Source: Stachybotrys elegans (Eukaryota > Ascomycota > Sordariomycetes > Hypocreales > Stachybotryaceae). Taken from it: a stretch of 64,000 bases of DNA. A model generated the notes under the pieces. It saw nothing but the letters and a program-made list of their open reading frames with translations, was not told where the DNA came from and ran no database searches. The translations under genes were made by a program, and so were the position numbers. How positions within the stretch are numbered: position 1 is the first letter of the stretch; each line of letters opens with the position of its first letter. Below are positions 29,993-41,439 of the stretch, one piece after another. Location of the stretch: the NCBI GenBank assembly GCA_020746835.1, contig JAGPNK010000015.1:310001-374000 (forward strand), read 5' to 3'.

Positions 29993-30963
29993 GGAAGACC
30001 TTTTGTCGCTTCAAATCTTATTTAACCGGACAGCGGCAAGGACGCATGTAAAGTATGTTGAAGATAGGGAAGAAATAGAATAGCGAAGGTAAAGGGAAGT
30101 GCAGAATGGACAATTATATATTAATAACTAGTCTAATCTCTGGCTCCGGCCAAGGAGTGATGTCGCCTATCGATCCCTTTGTTCTTTGACACTTTTCTTT
30201 GACACTGTTCTTTGACACTGTTCTTTGACACTGTTCTTTGACACTGTTCTTTGACGCTGTTCTTTAGTCCTGCGGGCAGCAGGGCCAATATCTTTGTTCA
30301 CATACACTATTGTTCTTTATCACTGCACGCACCTACTCCATCATAACAGTCCAAGCCTAAAATAGAAAGACCCCTTAGAAAAAACGCAGGCGTACACGGC
30401 CGCCATTTTTGACAGTCTCCCCAAAGGTCGAGGACCAATATGCATCGTGAAGCACGATTTCTCTGCTTGGCTTCATCCGAAGAACGCCCATTCGCGACAC
30501 TGCCCGCAAAAGTGGACGGGGGACCACGCCGAAGCATGCAAGTAAGTGCTTGCTGCCATGAAACGCGATAGAGGCGGAGATGATGGCGGGGATGATGGCG
30601 CATTGATGAAAGTGTTTTGTCTCCGAGTCATGGGAGTGGACAGGCCTCTCCTCGTCTGAGTCTCGTACGGAATCGTCGCCCGGACGACCAAAACGTCGTG
30701 AATCACGTTACCTGGTACTGTTGAACGCATTTCGCAGTAGAACAGAATGATGATCTTGATTACGCCGAACTATGAAGTCAAACCCGTCATTTTGTAGTAT
30801 CCTTGTATGCCGTGTCCATTGTCCCAGACCGTCATTGTGCACTGTCCCTGTTTATTCTCGCCGCGCCATCTTCCTACGCTTGCTATCCCTCGTATCCTCA
30901 TCGAATGGGTCTGAGTTCCGGGAACGCTTCGGACTTTGGGGGGCCATCGCGTGCATTAGTCGC
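29993..30963. other. Intergenic with minisatellite
   Basis: About 1 kb upstream of the GLFG protein gene. It contains the 13-bp array at 30180-30265. No gene is recognised. Confidence 0.4.
30180..30265. repeat. 13-bp tandem repeat (minisatellite)
   Basis: About 6.5 copies of TGTTCTTTGACAC with period 13 (GACAC at 30188, 30201, 30214, 30227, 30240; GACGC at 30253). The first junction is TT instead of TG. It lies about 190 bases 5' of the GLFG-protein start. Confidence 0.9.
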
Positions 30964-31545
30964 TCAATGAATGATGAGTACGGTTGGTAGGGAATATCGA
31001 GCGAGGCGACAGATAAGCGCGACAGCACAAGCAACATACCTGGAAGTAGCAGAGAGTAGACGAGCTCGAGCGTATCGGCGCTGCTGAGACTGGGCAAGCG
31101 CAATGAGCATGGCCAGGATGTAGGGGTTCTGAAGTGGGTTGGAGGGAGTGATTTGTGCAAGTCTTTTCTCGTAGAGTCGCAGGGTGGGATTGCTGGGACG
31201 ACTTGATGGCGGGCAACAAATATAGTCTAGGGAGGCCTCGCGGCTGCGATGGATGCGAAGGCGATCCAGAAAGGCGAGCATGGGCAGTATGCCGCCGGAA
31301 GGAAGGGTTGATTGTGAGCGACAAAAGGTGGCCACAGCAGGCATGGGGATTCGATGCCCCTTGAAGTGAAGAGTGAGCTGTTTCCTGTGGATTTCAGCTA
31401 GCCATCAGCATTCACGCCTCGCAGTCTGCAGGGTTGCATGGCAACGGCACACCTACATTGTTCGCTCGAGGGGAGCAGGGGCATTTGACATGAGGACGCC
31501 CAGGGCACCTGCCCTGGCGGATGGTGACCGGGCTCTGGCCAGCAT
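30964..31545 (-). pseudogene. Partly decayed fungal orphan gene
   Basis: Exon 1 31545..31457, intron 31456..31385 (GTAGGT to TCCACAG), exon 2 31384..30964, giving 169 residues. The core LQNPYILAMLIALAQSQQRR is a block I associate with a large uncharacterised Pezizomycotina family. The usual following segment (a Tyr-rich strand and Phe-Leu-Asp turn) is missing in this frame. A segment resembling the family's C-terminal end, IPYQPYSSFIERLMHAMAPQ, sits in another frame at 30852-31040. A frameshift or unrecognised intron must separate them. Reported as disrupted; a functional splice form cannot be excluded. Confidence 0.45.
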
Positions 31546-32738
31546 TGTTATGCGCTTGTTATCAATGGAAGACGGCCGAGACTGACTACCGCTATTGGCA
31601 GCGGTGCTGGGACTGAGGTTGCGATCGGGCGAAGACGGAGGGGAAAAGCGCAACGATGCATCCGACGATGTGCTATGGGTGAAGCTGTGTCCAGTGCAGA
31701 GGCGGCAAAAAGAGGCGCTCACGAGGATGCAGTCGAATGATTCAGCTGATTGAAAGAGAGGCCAAGTCGGTGTCGGCATCCTTTGTCGGTGTTTGTGGAG
31801 GTGATGATGCAATTGATGCCATTGTGTCTCTGATGGCTGGTGAAGCAGCTGAAAGTACCGTAGTGATGGGGAGTAACATACGTGTGCGGCATTGCACGCT
31901 GAGAGCCTAAGCACCTACCAGGTACCCCTGCAGAGGCAAGGCCAGGGGGTCACAGTGGCGGACGCTAGCATCTTCCACTTGCACTTACATCAAGCCTACA
32001 GAGGTCCCTACCTCAAGACTTATCTATACCAAGAACTCCCCCTCTCGTCTTTCATCGCCCGATGGTAATGTTTTTCGTGTTTACCTTGAGTATCTGTAAG
32101 TGCTCCAGCTCCGGTCGTGGTCCGGCGTGAGCCTGAAGCCGGTAGCTTGGTTGTTAGTCAATATGGTAATGATGACTCCTCACTCCCTACGACAATTCCA
32201 CTGCTGGTTGAGTTCTGAAAACCAGGGGCTCTTGAGGCACCGCGTTCATATTTATGTAGGATATCGGAAGACGAATATCTATACAGCAAGCCGATTACAA
32301 CCTTTTCTTTCTTGTTGGCATCTGAAAGTCACCTTCAGCTGCATCCGCTTCCTCAGCAACCTTCTCCTCATCGCGGCGGAACTGAGCTTCATCGTCGGAC
32401 AATAAACGATCGGGTGAGCTGGAGGCTGGACGAGGTCTCTTTTTCACTAGCATGCCACCTTAGCACACTCAAAGGGATAATATACCCCCGAAACGTTACT
32501 GACTCCATGTGGTTGATGAGGCTATCTAAGACCATTAATATCCCAAAGAAGAAATAGAAGAAGAAATAATAACAATAACTATAGGGCTAATAAAGTAGGG
32601 CGCTTCGGGACATCTACGCACATGATGCCACCACACGTCCTGGCCATGGTGGGCTGTAAGCCACTAATGTCAACACGATAGCTCAAATGTTCAGAAAGGG
32701 AGTCTTTTTACTCCTTCCAGCTCTTAGTAATGCATGGA
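31546..32738. other. Intergenic, 1.2 kb, no gene seen
   Basis: A minus-strand open stretch continues upstream of the decayed gene to 31914 but has Ser/Pro/His-rich low-complexity sequence. Nothing is recognised from 31920 to the GST stop. Confidence 0.35.
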
Positions 32739-33476
32739 TCAATTGGTAGCGCCAGCCACTTTGGCAGATAGATCCTCAATGACCCTGCGCCCCTCGAGGA
32801 CCTCCTGCTCATGTACTGGCTCGCGAGCCGTTTCCCTAATTCCAGCCTCAACCCATTCCTGAACCGCCGGGTGTTGGAAAAGCCGCTCCACATACTCCTG
32901 CGCCGCCTTATCCTCCAGCTGCAACCCGTACGTCTTGAAGCGGCAAGCCACAGGCGCAAAGAATGCATCGGCTGCCGTGAACTTGTCGCCGGCAATCCAC
33001 GGCCCGCCAAACGTCTCAAGACCCTGCTTGAAGAGGGTGTTGATGCGGTCCAAGTCCTTCTGGACAGCCTGGCTGGGCGGTCCACAGAGATCGATTCTGT
33101 AGCCAACGTTCATCCCGCATTCATCGCGAATGGCAGTGAATCCGGAGTGCATCTCCGCCGCGGCGCACCGAGCGAACGCTCTCGCGGCCGTCTTTTCACG
33201 ACTGGGCCACACGCCCTCGTGCTGATCGGCGAGATACTCGACAATGGCGAGCGACTCCCAGATGACCAACGGCTTGGAGGAGTCGCTTCGAGAGTCAAAG
33301 AGGCACGGCACCTTTCCGGTCGGCGAGAAGACGTCAAATTGGGGCTGGCGGTACCCGTGTTGTTGGAAGATGTTGAGTTTTTCCTCAAACGGAATGCCGA
33401 GGGCTTTCAGGAGAACCCATGGCCGCATGGACCATGATGAGTATCGCTTGTTGGCAATGTAGAGTGTGTAAGTCAT
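32739..33476 (-). CDS. Glutathione S-transferase
   Basis: 245 residues. Conjugates glutathione to electrophiles or isomerises maleylacetoacetate-like substrates; cytosolic. The N-terminal thioredoxin-like domain has YIANKRYSSWSMRPW (catalytic Ser region of zeta/stringent-starvation-like GSTs), GKVPCLFD (cis-Pro) and IWESLAIVEYL (glutathione gamma-Glu binding ES). The helical C-terminal domain carries PWIAGDKFTAADAFFAP, the N-capping motif. The start at 33476 puts the first strand immediately after Met; an upstream in-frame ATG at 33533 would add a hydrophobic leader. Divergent from the small gene at 33861. Confidence 0.9.
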   Translation of the reverse strand: MTYTLYIANKRYSSWSMRPWVLLKALGIPFEEKLNIFQQHGYRQPQFDVFSPTGKVPCLFDSRSDSSKPLVIWESLAIVEYLADQHEGVWPSREKTAARAFARCAAAEMHSGFTAIRDECGMNVGYRIDLCGPPSQAVQKDLDRINTLFKQGLETFGGPWIAGDKFTAADAFFAPVACRFKTYGLQLEDKAAQEYVERLFQHPAVQEWVEAGIRETAREPVHEQEVLEGRRVIEDLSAKVAGATN

Positions 33477-33860
33477 TGCGCAGAATAGAAGAATGAAGAA
33501 GGTGGTGATGGCTCGTCGGGGAATCGTAACCATTCCACGTTGTTTTGAACTAATTCTGCTCCATCGCGAGTGCGCCTTTTGGGTGACATGCCAGTGGAGC
33601 GTCAAAGTATGAGTCAAGAATAATGCGGCTGAACTTGGCTTTTCTTAGCTTCCCCATTCATCTTCATCCTGCCTCCGATATCTGGAGCTGTTCTTCAAGA
33701 TCGTGGGGCTTTGGATGTCGTGAGTATTTACAGTAATAATGTCAAATCCCCTGCCTTTGACTAGGTCGTCATTCTGACGTCAACAACTTGAAATGCAACT
33801 ACAATTACACCACCAGCAACGGTTCACCTCTCGCCAATTTTCTCTTCAACATCCACCAAA

Positions 33861-34169
33861 ATGAGACCATCATTGCTCTCCAAACGGGCGCCCGTCGTCA
33901 AACCCCAATGCGGCGCCATCACATATCGCGGGCATGCATCCACCGTTGCGCAAAATAATCGGAAACCTGAAGACGAGACACAGCCAAAAGACCAGCCCGA
34001 ACATGCATCGGCGAAGAAGAAGAAGACCGTCACAGAGCTCGACAGCGAACTGCGTGCCAGATTGGAAGAGATGTCGGGTGACGGTGGCGCTGCCGGGGTG
34101 GAATATGAGAATGGAGTTGCTGAAGGGCTGCGAAGCGAAGTGAAGCGCAACATGTTTAGAGTCATTTAA
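33861..34169 (+). CDS. Small mitochondrial-type fungal protein
   Basis: 102 residues, single exon. The N-terminus MRPSLLSKRAPVVKPQCG is basic and free of acidic residues, like a mitochondrial presequence. A charged Lys/Glu stretch (EHASAKKKKTVTELDSEL) follows, then a conserved-looking end, GVEYENGVAEGLRSEVKRNM. This style of small protein with a -MFRVI end occurs in many ascomycetes, from memory. No named domain; function unknown. 384 bases separate it from the divergent GST start. Confidence 0.75.
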   Translation: MRPSLLSKRAPVVKPQCGAITYRGHASTVAQNNRKPEDETQPKDQPEHASAKKKKTVTELDSELRARLEEMSGDGGAAGVEYENGVAEGLRSEVKRNMFRVI

Positions 34170-34531
34170 CCAGAGCCTGATCATGTGCCTCAGCCAGCTA
34201 ATTTTCTGTCTTTCGGAAGCTGGATTCACAAATCTGTATTATTATCACACTGGCTACATTCTGCATTCTGCTCAGTCATAGTGCATAACGTATCAATGTT
34301 TTTATTTGTAGAAGAAAGAAATATGTTTCATCAGACGCCGAAGTACAGAAGAGCTACCAAGACCAATCACAAAGGAGAGAACTGCCACACACGATCAAGA
34401 TTCCATGCTATCATGGCCATCCTCCTCCTCCCCCTCCTCCGAGCTTTGCTCTGTATTCACCAGACTATCGCCTATCAAACCACAGAAGTCATTTCAAGGT
34501 CGTTACCCAATCTCCTGGTGGACGCATGCCA
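34170..34531. other. Convergent intergenic, no feature
   Basis: 362 bases between two convergent 3' ends. Nothing recognised. Confidence 0.4.
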
Positions 34532-35452
34532 TTACTGGTTCAAGCCCTGCTCAGCAACATCTTGCTGGAGTGCTGGCCGTTTGGTTGCAGTGCACGCATT
34601 GAGCGTCGAGCGCAACTGGTTCAGGGGGCGTGTCATATCTTCATCGCCCTCCTGAATGGGGAGGGTGACACCATGACGAGGACGCTTAGCGGGGGGGCTC
34701 GCAGCCGTGAGGCTGGTGCGCGCCGCTGGCCCGTTGATGGTGTCCTTGCGCTTTCGGTAATTGGGCATCTTCGCCTTAAGGGCATGCTCACGGGCCTGAA
34801 TGATTTCCTTGGCATGATTGATGGTGCGTACTTTCTGTTTGAGCAGGCGGTTGATCTCATTCATCTGATCCGTCGCAATCGCGACGGCACGGCGAGCGGT
34901 CTGGACCTCCGCAAGCTCCATCTCGCTGAGGGCTTCTTGCCCCCCCACAAGGTCTTTCTCGGCGCCGATGACTTTAGCGACCGCAATGACTAGCGGATTG
35001 GCCCATGCCATCTCGGTGGCAAGCCACATGGCGTTCTCCGCAGAGGCGCCCTCATGGCTCCAGATACGGGCCATGGCGTGGCCTCGGCGAGTATAACGCT
35101 TGACGGACTCTTCACCACCCTTGATTTCCTTGCGGTTGGCGGCGAAGTCAAACGCAGGCATGCGGGCTCCACGATGCCACGCGTCGTATTGCTGAAGTTC
35201 CATGGGCTTCATAGTCCTCTTCGCCCGCTCAACTGGATCCCGCTCTTGGTGCGTTGTAGCCTTGTAGCCTGTGGCGACGGCCAGACTCTTGCCACGCTGG
35301 ACGACATTACTGAGGGCAGTCATCTTCTGGGCAATTGCGTCCAAATTGTCCTGCGGGTCCGGCATGGGGAGCAAGGTGGTGCCTGGACCGAACGGTTGAG
35401 AATAATCCACCTCCTCACCAGCGCCACCTATGAAGTCCTCATTGGTCGCCAT
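34532..35452 (-). CDS. Uncharacterised coiled-coil, probably nuclear protein
   Basis: 306 residues, single exon, ATG at 35452. The N-terminus is acidic and Pro-rich. Mid-chain helices lead into a long charged coiled coil around residues 165-230 (EMELAEVQTARRAVAIATDQ onward). A basic KMPNYRKRKD and a nuclear-localisation-like PPAKRPRH follow. The C-terminus is Thr/Gln-rich. No named domain recognised. Could be a chromatin-associated or retro-derived orphan; the sequence does not decide. Confidence 0.65.
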   Translation of the reverse strand: MATNEDFIGGAGEEVDYSQPFGPGTTLLPMPDPQDNLDAIAQKMTALSNVVQRGKSLAVATGYKATTHQERDPVERAKRTMKPMELQQYDAWHRGARMPAFDFAANRKEIKGGEESVKRYTRRGHAMARIWSHEGASAENAMWLATEMAWANPLVIAVAKVIGAEKDLVGGQEALSEMELAEVQTARRAVAIATDQMNEINRLLKQKVRTINHAKEIIQAREHALKAKMPNYRKRKDTINGPAARTSLTAASPPAKRPRHGVTLPIQEGDEDMTRPLNQLRSTLNACTATKRPALQQDVAEQGLNQ

Positions 35453-35753
35453 TGTGTTGATTGGACAAATTGAGGCTCGCTGTGTTGACGAAAGGGGAGC
35501 TGGTCAACTTTAAGAGTTCACGGGAAAGATAGAAAGGTGAACAGTTGATTGTGAAGCTATCGAGAAGCGGAAGAGTACTCTACCCAGTGCGTGGGTGCGT
35601 TAGGCACCAGTGCATCTGCCTCACCTCCCCGACACCACAATGTAATAGTAGCAGTAAACTCTGGGAATTCTAATCCTTTCCAACACTTGATTGCAGTGTC
35701 AACAAAACCAGACTCCGAAACCTATTTCCCCTTGTTTATTTCCTCAAAACATT

Positions 35754-37527
35754 TTAATCAATGCATTTCCAGCACTCAGACCGGGTTGGATCGCCACAAT
35801 CTTTAAGCTGAGCCCTCTGCGGGAAGGGACATAAGATGCGCTCGTGAATATCTCCATTGGGGACAGTGATCTGAACAGGTGATGAGTCGGGAGCAGTGCC
35901 GTTTTCTACCCAGGCCATGAGCTGGCTGAAGAGAGCATTTGGTCCTGCGTTCGGTCCGCCTTCGCAATGCGCCCAGCCTGGCGTTTCAAAGTAGCGGTAA
36001 AAGTCCTGGGCATTCGAGTCTCGAGCCAGAACATCTTCGTAGTACTTCTGGGTTCCCTCATAAGGAATAAGCATATCATCCTATCGCCTTTGTCAGTACC
36101 GTTCGGTCCAAATGTAAGAACATCCCAACTCACAATGCCATGGGCGGTTAGAAGCTTACCCCCAGCCTTCCGAAACCTCGACAGATCTGAGTCATCTGTA
36201 GCGAAGAAAGATCTATAACGCCTGCCATAGTGGACCAGATCGACAAAGTCTTCGTGAGAGAGGGTCTTCAGATCGACCTCAAGATCTCTGACCAGAAAGT
36301 TCTGGACCCAAGTGCCCCCAAAATGTTGGTAACGCCCTCACAGACCCCCTGTTCACATCTCGTCTCGAGGGGACCAAGTGAGTTAGGCACTGCCGTCGGC
36401 CCATTGCCCGTCATGTCAGTTCCGGGAGGGAATCCGAACCACACCTGAGCGCCGTCTTTTGTCGTGATACCTCCCCACACGTCTTTCATGATTTGCGCGG
36501 CTTCGGTGGAGACCTCCAGAGTCTCGTTAGCACCACTAGTGGCGCATTGGACAGCAGTGCCGACCATTGTAAATGGGTCAAACAGGTCTCTGCATTGCTT
36601 CACCTCGGTGATGATGCCGTCTGTGATGGCATCGAGATCGTCGCATGCCGAAATGGCAGCTTCGGTGATGGCATCGAACTCACATTCAGGAGGGAACTTC
36701 CCGGCGTTGAGCATGGCTTGGTAGGGCCAGTGCATGGTACTAAAGACTTGGTTGGCGGACATTGCAGGCGCGTTGGCTAATATGCCATCGTATGCGTCAG
36801 GATAACTCTGAGCAAGTTGCATTCCCTGACGACCACCGTGGGAGCACCCGTTCCAGTAGGAATATTCTGGAGCTTGGCCGTAGAAGCTTTCTATTACTGA
36901 CTTTGCTATGAGAGCCTGGCGACGAGTTAGAAGCAGCTTTCGGGGGATGTTTGGTGAGTAACGTACCATGTCACCCAAAGACGTCACTCCGAAATTTTGC
37001 ATGGCAATGAGGTCGACATTGCCCGAACTCTTGAGTGCCCAGGGGACCTCGAAAAAGTTTCTGTCGTACGCGTGCAAGCCAGCGTCAGTCCATGCCGGCG
37101 CGAAACCGCTCGACAGAGCCAAGGCTCCAGGGTCGTAAAACAGTGGCGAGAGACCGGGAGAGAAGCCGCCGCCACCGACGCCCATGTATCGCTGGTTCCA
37201 GTTCTCAATTGGGAGCCACACTTCGACATTGATGTTGTCACCAACACCGGGATGGGTGTAGCCAACTGATACGTTGCAGAACGTGGGCACCTGTTCAACG
37301 TACGGGCTAGAAAAGTTGGAGACGATGCTGGCCCTGATGTTCAGGACTTCGGCGCCAAAAAATGTCGGAGAGAAGATCTCCGGCACACAGTTATCAGACA
37401 TGGTGTTGTTGGCTGAAGATTGAAGAATCATGGGAAATTGGAGATCGTGAGCCATGGAGATGGGAATGACACTCAATGCAGTGCACTGAGGTTGCTTTTG
37501 TAGATGGTCCTGGCTGAAAAATCTCAT
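35754..37527 (-). CDS. Tannase / feruloyl esterase family protein
   Basis: 541-residue model: 37527..36967, 36915..36346, 36301..36134, 36080..35754. Intron 36966..36916 (51 nt) is in frame and stop-free but has GTACGT, a CTAAC branch and CCAG; removing it restores LGDMALIAKSVIESFYG. Intron 36345..36302 (44 nt, weak GTCTGT donor) is needed to keep frame. Intron 36133..36081 is GTGAGT/GATAG. Family marks: nucleophile GCSHGGRQG with the adjacent Cys, a KLLTAHGIDDMLIPYEGT-like Asp segment, and the His of YFETPGWAHC. Members hydrolyse gallate or hydroxycinnamate esters outside the cell. No clear signal peptide is visible, so the 5' end may be incomplete. Confidence 0.85.
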
Positions 37528-38136
37528 CAGTCTCCATCGTGTTATTTACCTTGCCGTCCGCTAATGCACTCGAAGGGCTTAGACAAGCATATTGCTTATA
37601 CAGTCATGGGTGATGCTGTATGAAGTGGGGTGAGACACGATGAGGCACGATGAGTCAATTCCCTTTTTGGGCATGAGACCCAATATTCGCTGCTCCTAGT
37701 AAGCTCAGTAATTCAGCACATTGTGGAATGGGATCTTGTGCTTGAATCACAAGGCCCAGTAGGATTTGTGCTTGGCAGAATTTTGACGCATTACTTCAAC
37801 AAATGGCCAACTGCATAACACCAACCAGTCAGCCTGAAGCTTGGAGCGCGTAGTCCCTCACTCCACTCATTGTCTTGTCATCGCTACCCAGGCAGGCTTT
37901 ATTTCTCTCTTAGATTACTCTTTTATTGAAAGCGCCCGGAAAGGCAATACTAGCGGCTCGCGAGTCGAGGACTTGTCCATTTATGTGCCAAACAAGCTGG
38001 CTGTAGTCTGTAGGAGTAGGCTTGGCTTCGCAGAGTAGTCGCAGTGCTTGGGCGGCTGCCCTGTAGCCGAGGGCCGTTATACTGAGTAAGCTATTTGCTC
38101 TATCTACATCCCATTGAGCTATCTGGACATTCTGCA
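37528..38136. other. Intergenic, no gene seen
   Basis: About 610 bases upstream of the tannase gene, reaching the 3' end of the BTB gene. Short open stretches only. Confidence 0.4.
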
Positions 38137-39411
38137 TCATTTCACTTCAATCTTGATCAGTTCTAGAGTATCCAACGAACTTCGAAGTACACCCAGCTCA
38201 TCCTTTATCATGCTTTGCAGCGTACATGAGCATTTATTCGTGGATCTCCGCCCGTTGGAATCGTATCCCCAGGAAGAGAGTGCGGTGCTCGAGAATTCCG
38301 AGAGAATCGCCATAAGAGACTCAATGCTATAGCCATGGAAAGGCCATTCGTATTGAAGACTGGCCAATCCCTTTGCATGCATTTGTCTGAGCAGAGACCC
38401 AAGAAGCATCGCTGAGCACTCCTGTTTGCAACTCACTCTGTCGCATAGCTTCTTAAGCAATTCATTGAGCATCCTACACATTCTTCTAATGATCATTTGC
38501 CTCTGTTCCTCAATCTTAGCTAGATTGAAATCAGGGAGTCAGCATTGTACACTCTGTCATGGACTTAGATGGCAGCTTACTTATCAATGTGGGTGGAAAC
38601 GGAAGATCCATTGTCTGAGGCGTTTTTGTGCAATTCATGAGGGTCAGCTGTGCCATTTTGTTCATAACGTCCATTCGGAAGAAGACCCATGAAATGGATA
38701 ACCAGAGTGTGGAATCTTTCCCGTAAGATTTGGGAATTTGACCCTTGAGGCTCTGAATCCAAATGTCATGAAAAGGATCAACGGCCTCACGACAGTCAAA
38801 ATAATCCACTATAGCAGCGACTTCAGCTAGCATCTCCAAGCCGATCGACCTAGGAACGTTCCGGTTATGCCCATGAATTATGTTAAAGACAATGAGGAGT
38901 GCTTCAACATTCCAATCGGACACGGATATTTTGTATAGGCCTTCCTGGTTGGAGGTGCTTTCTTTCCAGGTACCGCTGAGCATCTTCTCAAAGTATGGCG
39001 ATGCCAGACACAAATGTCTTGAAGATACTCGCATTTGGATTTCTGAGGGTGCCTCATCTTCATGGAATGAAGTCGGCTCCCTGAGGTTAATCATGTTAGA
39101 TGGAAACCGAAAGAGAGGGGAAGGTAATGTCACCTTCGCTCAGGTTCACTAAGCTCTTCATCAGAAAAGTGGTGTGACGAAGCCACTGCCGACCAATTAA
39201 CATCTCCTGCATGGGCATCAGCATACTTGATGCCTCCCCGAAATGGGGTATGGCCCGATGCTTCTTCGTCGCTCTCAGGCCACCAAATCAATTGCTGGGC
39301 TTGCTGGCTTGTTATTGCCGAGTCCTCCGCTGACCACTGAAATTTCCGAGCGTTTGGGCATCGCAATGTCAGTTCAACGTCCCCCTTGGGGTCTAGAACG
39401 TATGGCTTCAT
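38137..39411 (-). CDS. BTB/POZ-domain protein (second)
   Basis: 386 residues: 39411..39134, 39080..38581, 38519..38137. Introns 39133..39081 (GTGACA to CCTCAG) and 38580..38520 (GTAAGC to ATCTAG); the total is divisible by three. The start MKPYVLDPKGDVELTLRCPN is a BTB first strand. After a linker come MRVSSRHLCLASPYFEKML and ALLIVFNIIHGHNRNVP, which complete the fold. The remaining helical C-terminal half contains Cys pairs (VSCKQEC, KCSC) and is typical of fungal BTB orphans. It is not closely similar to the BTB gene at 4.5-5.8 kb. Function unknown. Confidence 0.82.
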
Positions 39412-39888
39412 AGTCTCCAACGTTCAGTAAGAGTCAAAAAAATTGCTGAACTGCTCTTCTAGTATTTGCAGACCATTGAAGATTCGAAGGACATGCTCAG
39501 CTCATATATTTTATTGCCACAGTCTTCCGCTCAGTGCACATATGTTACGTTCCGTTGGGTATACATGTTGGTTGCATTGGGCATCAAGGCATAAATCGAT
39601 GAATTGGGGGGCCGGTGAGAACCCCTCAGGCACATGATCAAGGATTTATGCTTCACCATACGATAATCGGATAAAAAGACAAGGTATGATAATGAGAAAG
39701 TATGCAGCATGGGGCAGAATAAATAGATAGGAAGGGCTGAAACCGAGTAAACACGGTGCCCAATGCCATGGCAGCCAAAAAGCAGGAGAAAAGGATAGAT
39801 ACAACACAATGAGGCCCTTTTCAGAAGAGAAGTGGTATCAAGGAGTTGAAGGAGAGGTGAGACCTTTTCATTCCGCTATTTATCACAG
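39412..39888. other. Intergenic, no feature
   Basis: About 480 bases between the BTB gene start and the kinase 3' end. Nothing recognised. Confidence 0.4.
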
Positions 39889-41439
39889 TTATGTCGAGGC
39901 TACAGTAGCCGCGCCATCTGCTTCCCTGTAAAGAATTAGAAACTCGTCTTCAAATAGTTCCTCTGCCGTTGGTCGCTCCTCAGGCAGCCATCGCAAGATC
40001 TTGCGAGCCAACTGCAGCAACAGCTCCTTCTTTCAACCGCTGAGCTTCTTCTCCCGAGTCTCGAGTGTTTGATCAGGGATTGGCGTTGCAGCAATCCAGT
40101 TGCCTTGCATCAATTAGCACGGCTCAGTTAGACGTTTGGAGCGACCTACCGTCAGCATCCCAGAATTGACGAGACTTCTCGCTCCTTTCCAGGAACTGTT
40201 TCGGCGGGGGACCCATGAGCGACACCATCTCCGCCAAGTGTTGTTCATCATTGAGATGCCCGTCTTTGACAGCGCGGAAAAGGCGGCCCCCCTCGAACAA
40301 GTCCCAGATCTGGCATCCAGCGTCACAAAGGAATTACCATGAAGGCTTGATTTCCATACGTACCATTACGCCAACTGCCCAAATGTCAATCTTTGAGTCC
40401 CATTCCAGTCCGAGGATGATTTCTGGTGCCCGGTATACGCCAGGCATAACATCGCCACTGTGCTTCTGTCCGGGCTCACCCAGACGAGCGCACCCAAAGT
40501 CAGTGATGACAGGGACACCTTTGGTAAGCGGCATGGTATAAGACAAGTGAATCACGCGGTCGGAGAGAACCTTGCGCGCTGATGGGTTCTTTTTCTCAGC
40601 CTCCTCTACCTTGACGAAGGCCGTGTCGTCTTGGGCTCCAAGTAAGATATTATTGGGAGATATGTCTGACAGGAGTTAATACCATGCGATGACTTGGACA
40701 CCAATTCTCGTACCTGTGTGAACAACACCTGCTTGGTGCAGCAGGTCTAGGCCAAGCAGAATCATGAGCAGAGTCTGCTGAAGCAGGTCCTCGTTTAGAC
40801 CATGGCCTGGGAATAGATTACGAAATTGGGTATATGTCAAGCCTAATGGGGCAAAGACAAGACATTGATGTGAGCCTTGGGGGCCATTGATGCGGAACTC
40901 ATCCAGGATCAATCGTATGCACTGCTTGCCAGGATGATCTGTGTCGATGGATTGAATGTGACGGGAGATAGTCACTTCGGTAGAGGCATCTTCCCCGCAT
41001 ACACAGACCTTGACTGTAACGTAGGTGTTTGTTCTGTGCATGCTCAAGTCAATTATCCAAGGCGTGGGGAGGAGGATGTGAGCTACCTAAGATCTCTGCA
41101 AAGCCACACGGTCGAACTGGTGCCAAAGCCGAGCTTCGCCAGCACTTGATACCTAGAGATAAATATCTCGCCCAATCTCACAGGATAAAAATCACCAGCG
41201 TTGTAGCCGTCAACGGTTTCCTCTTGTATCTTTTCGTTGAGTGGGAGAGTCTCAAAGCCTTCAGTGGGAAAGGTGCGGATGTTGCTTGACATGGCTCTTC
41301 TGAAGACGGCTGGATTGGGTTCGGCAAAAAGAGGGCATGATCGGATGAATGCGTAGGCTCTGTAGAGTGGTGGTGTTATTCCCTGGAGGCTATGTGTATG
41401 TCTAAACCCTCGGGAGGTCGCGGAAGTTATGCGCTTCAT
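39889..41439 (-). CDS. SRPK-like protein kinase with premature stop
   Basis: Exons 41439..41087, 41033..40714, 40665..40364, 40309..40150, 40103 onward. All four introns are 46-54 nt GT-AG and each join restores a kinase motif. Visible: Gly loop [11 protein letters not shown], the VAIK-type Lys in [16 protein letters not shown] catalytic loop, TDFGCA (DFG), APEIILG (APE) and DIWAVGVM. The fungal SRPK style phosphorylates SR-type proteins. An in-frame TGA at 40035..40033 ends the protein at 401 residues. The same frame then stays open for 48 codons ([17 protein letters not shown]) to TAA at 39891..39889, which is the normal end of the domain. Probably a disabled or C-terminally truncated allele. 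Confidence 0.82.
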
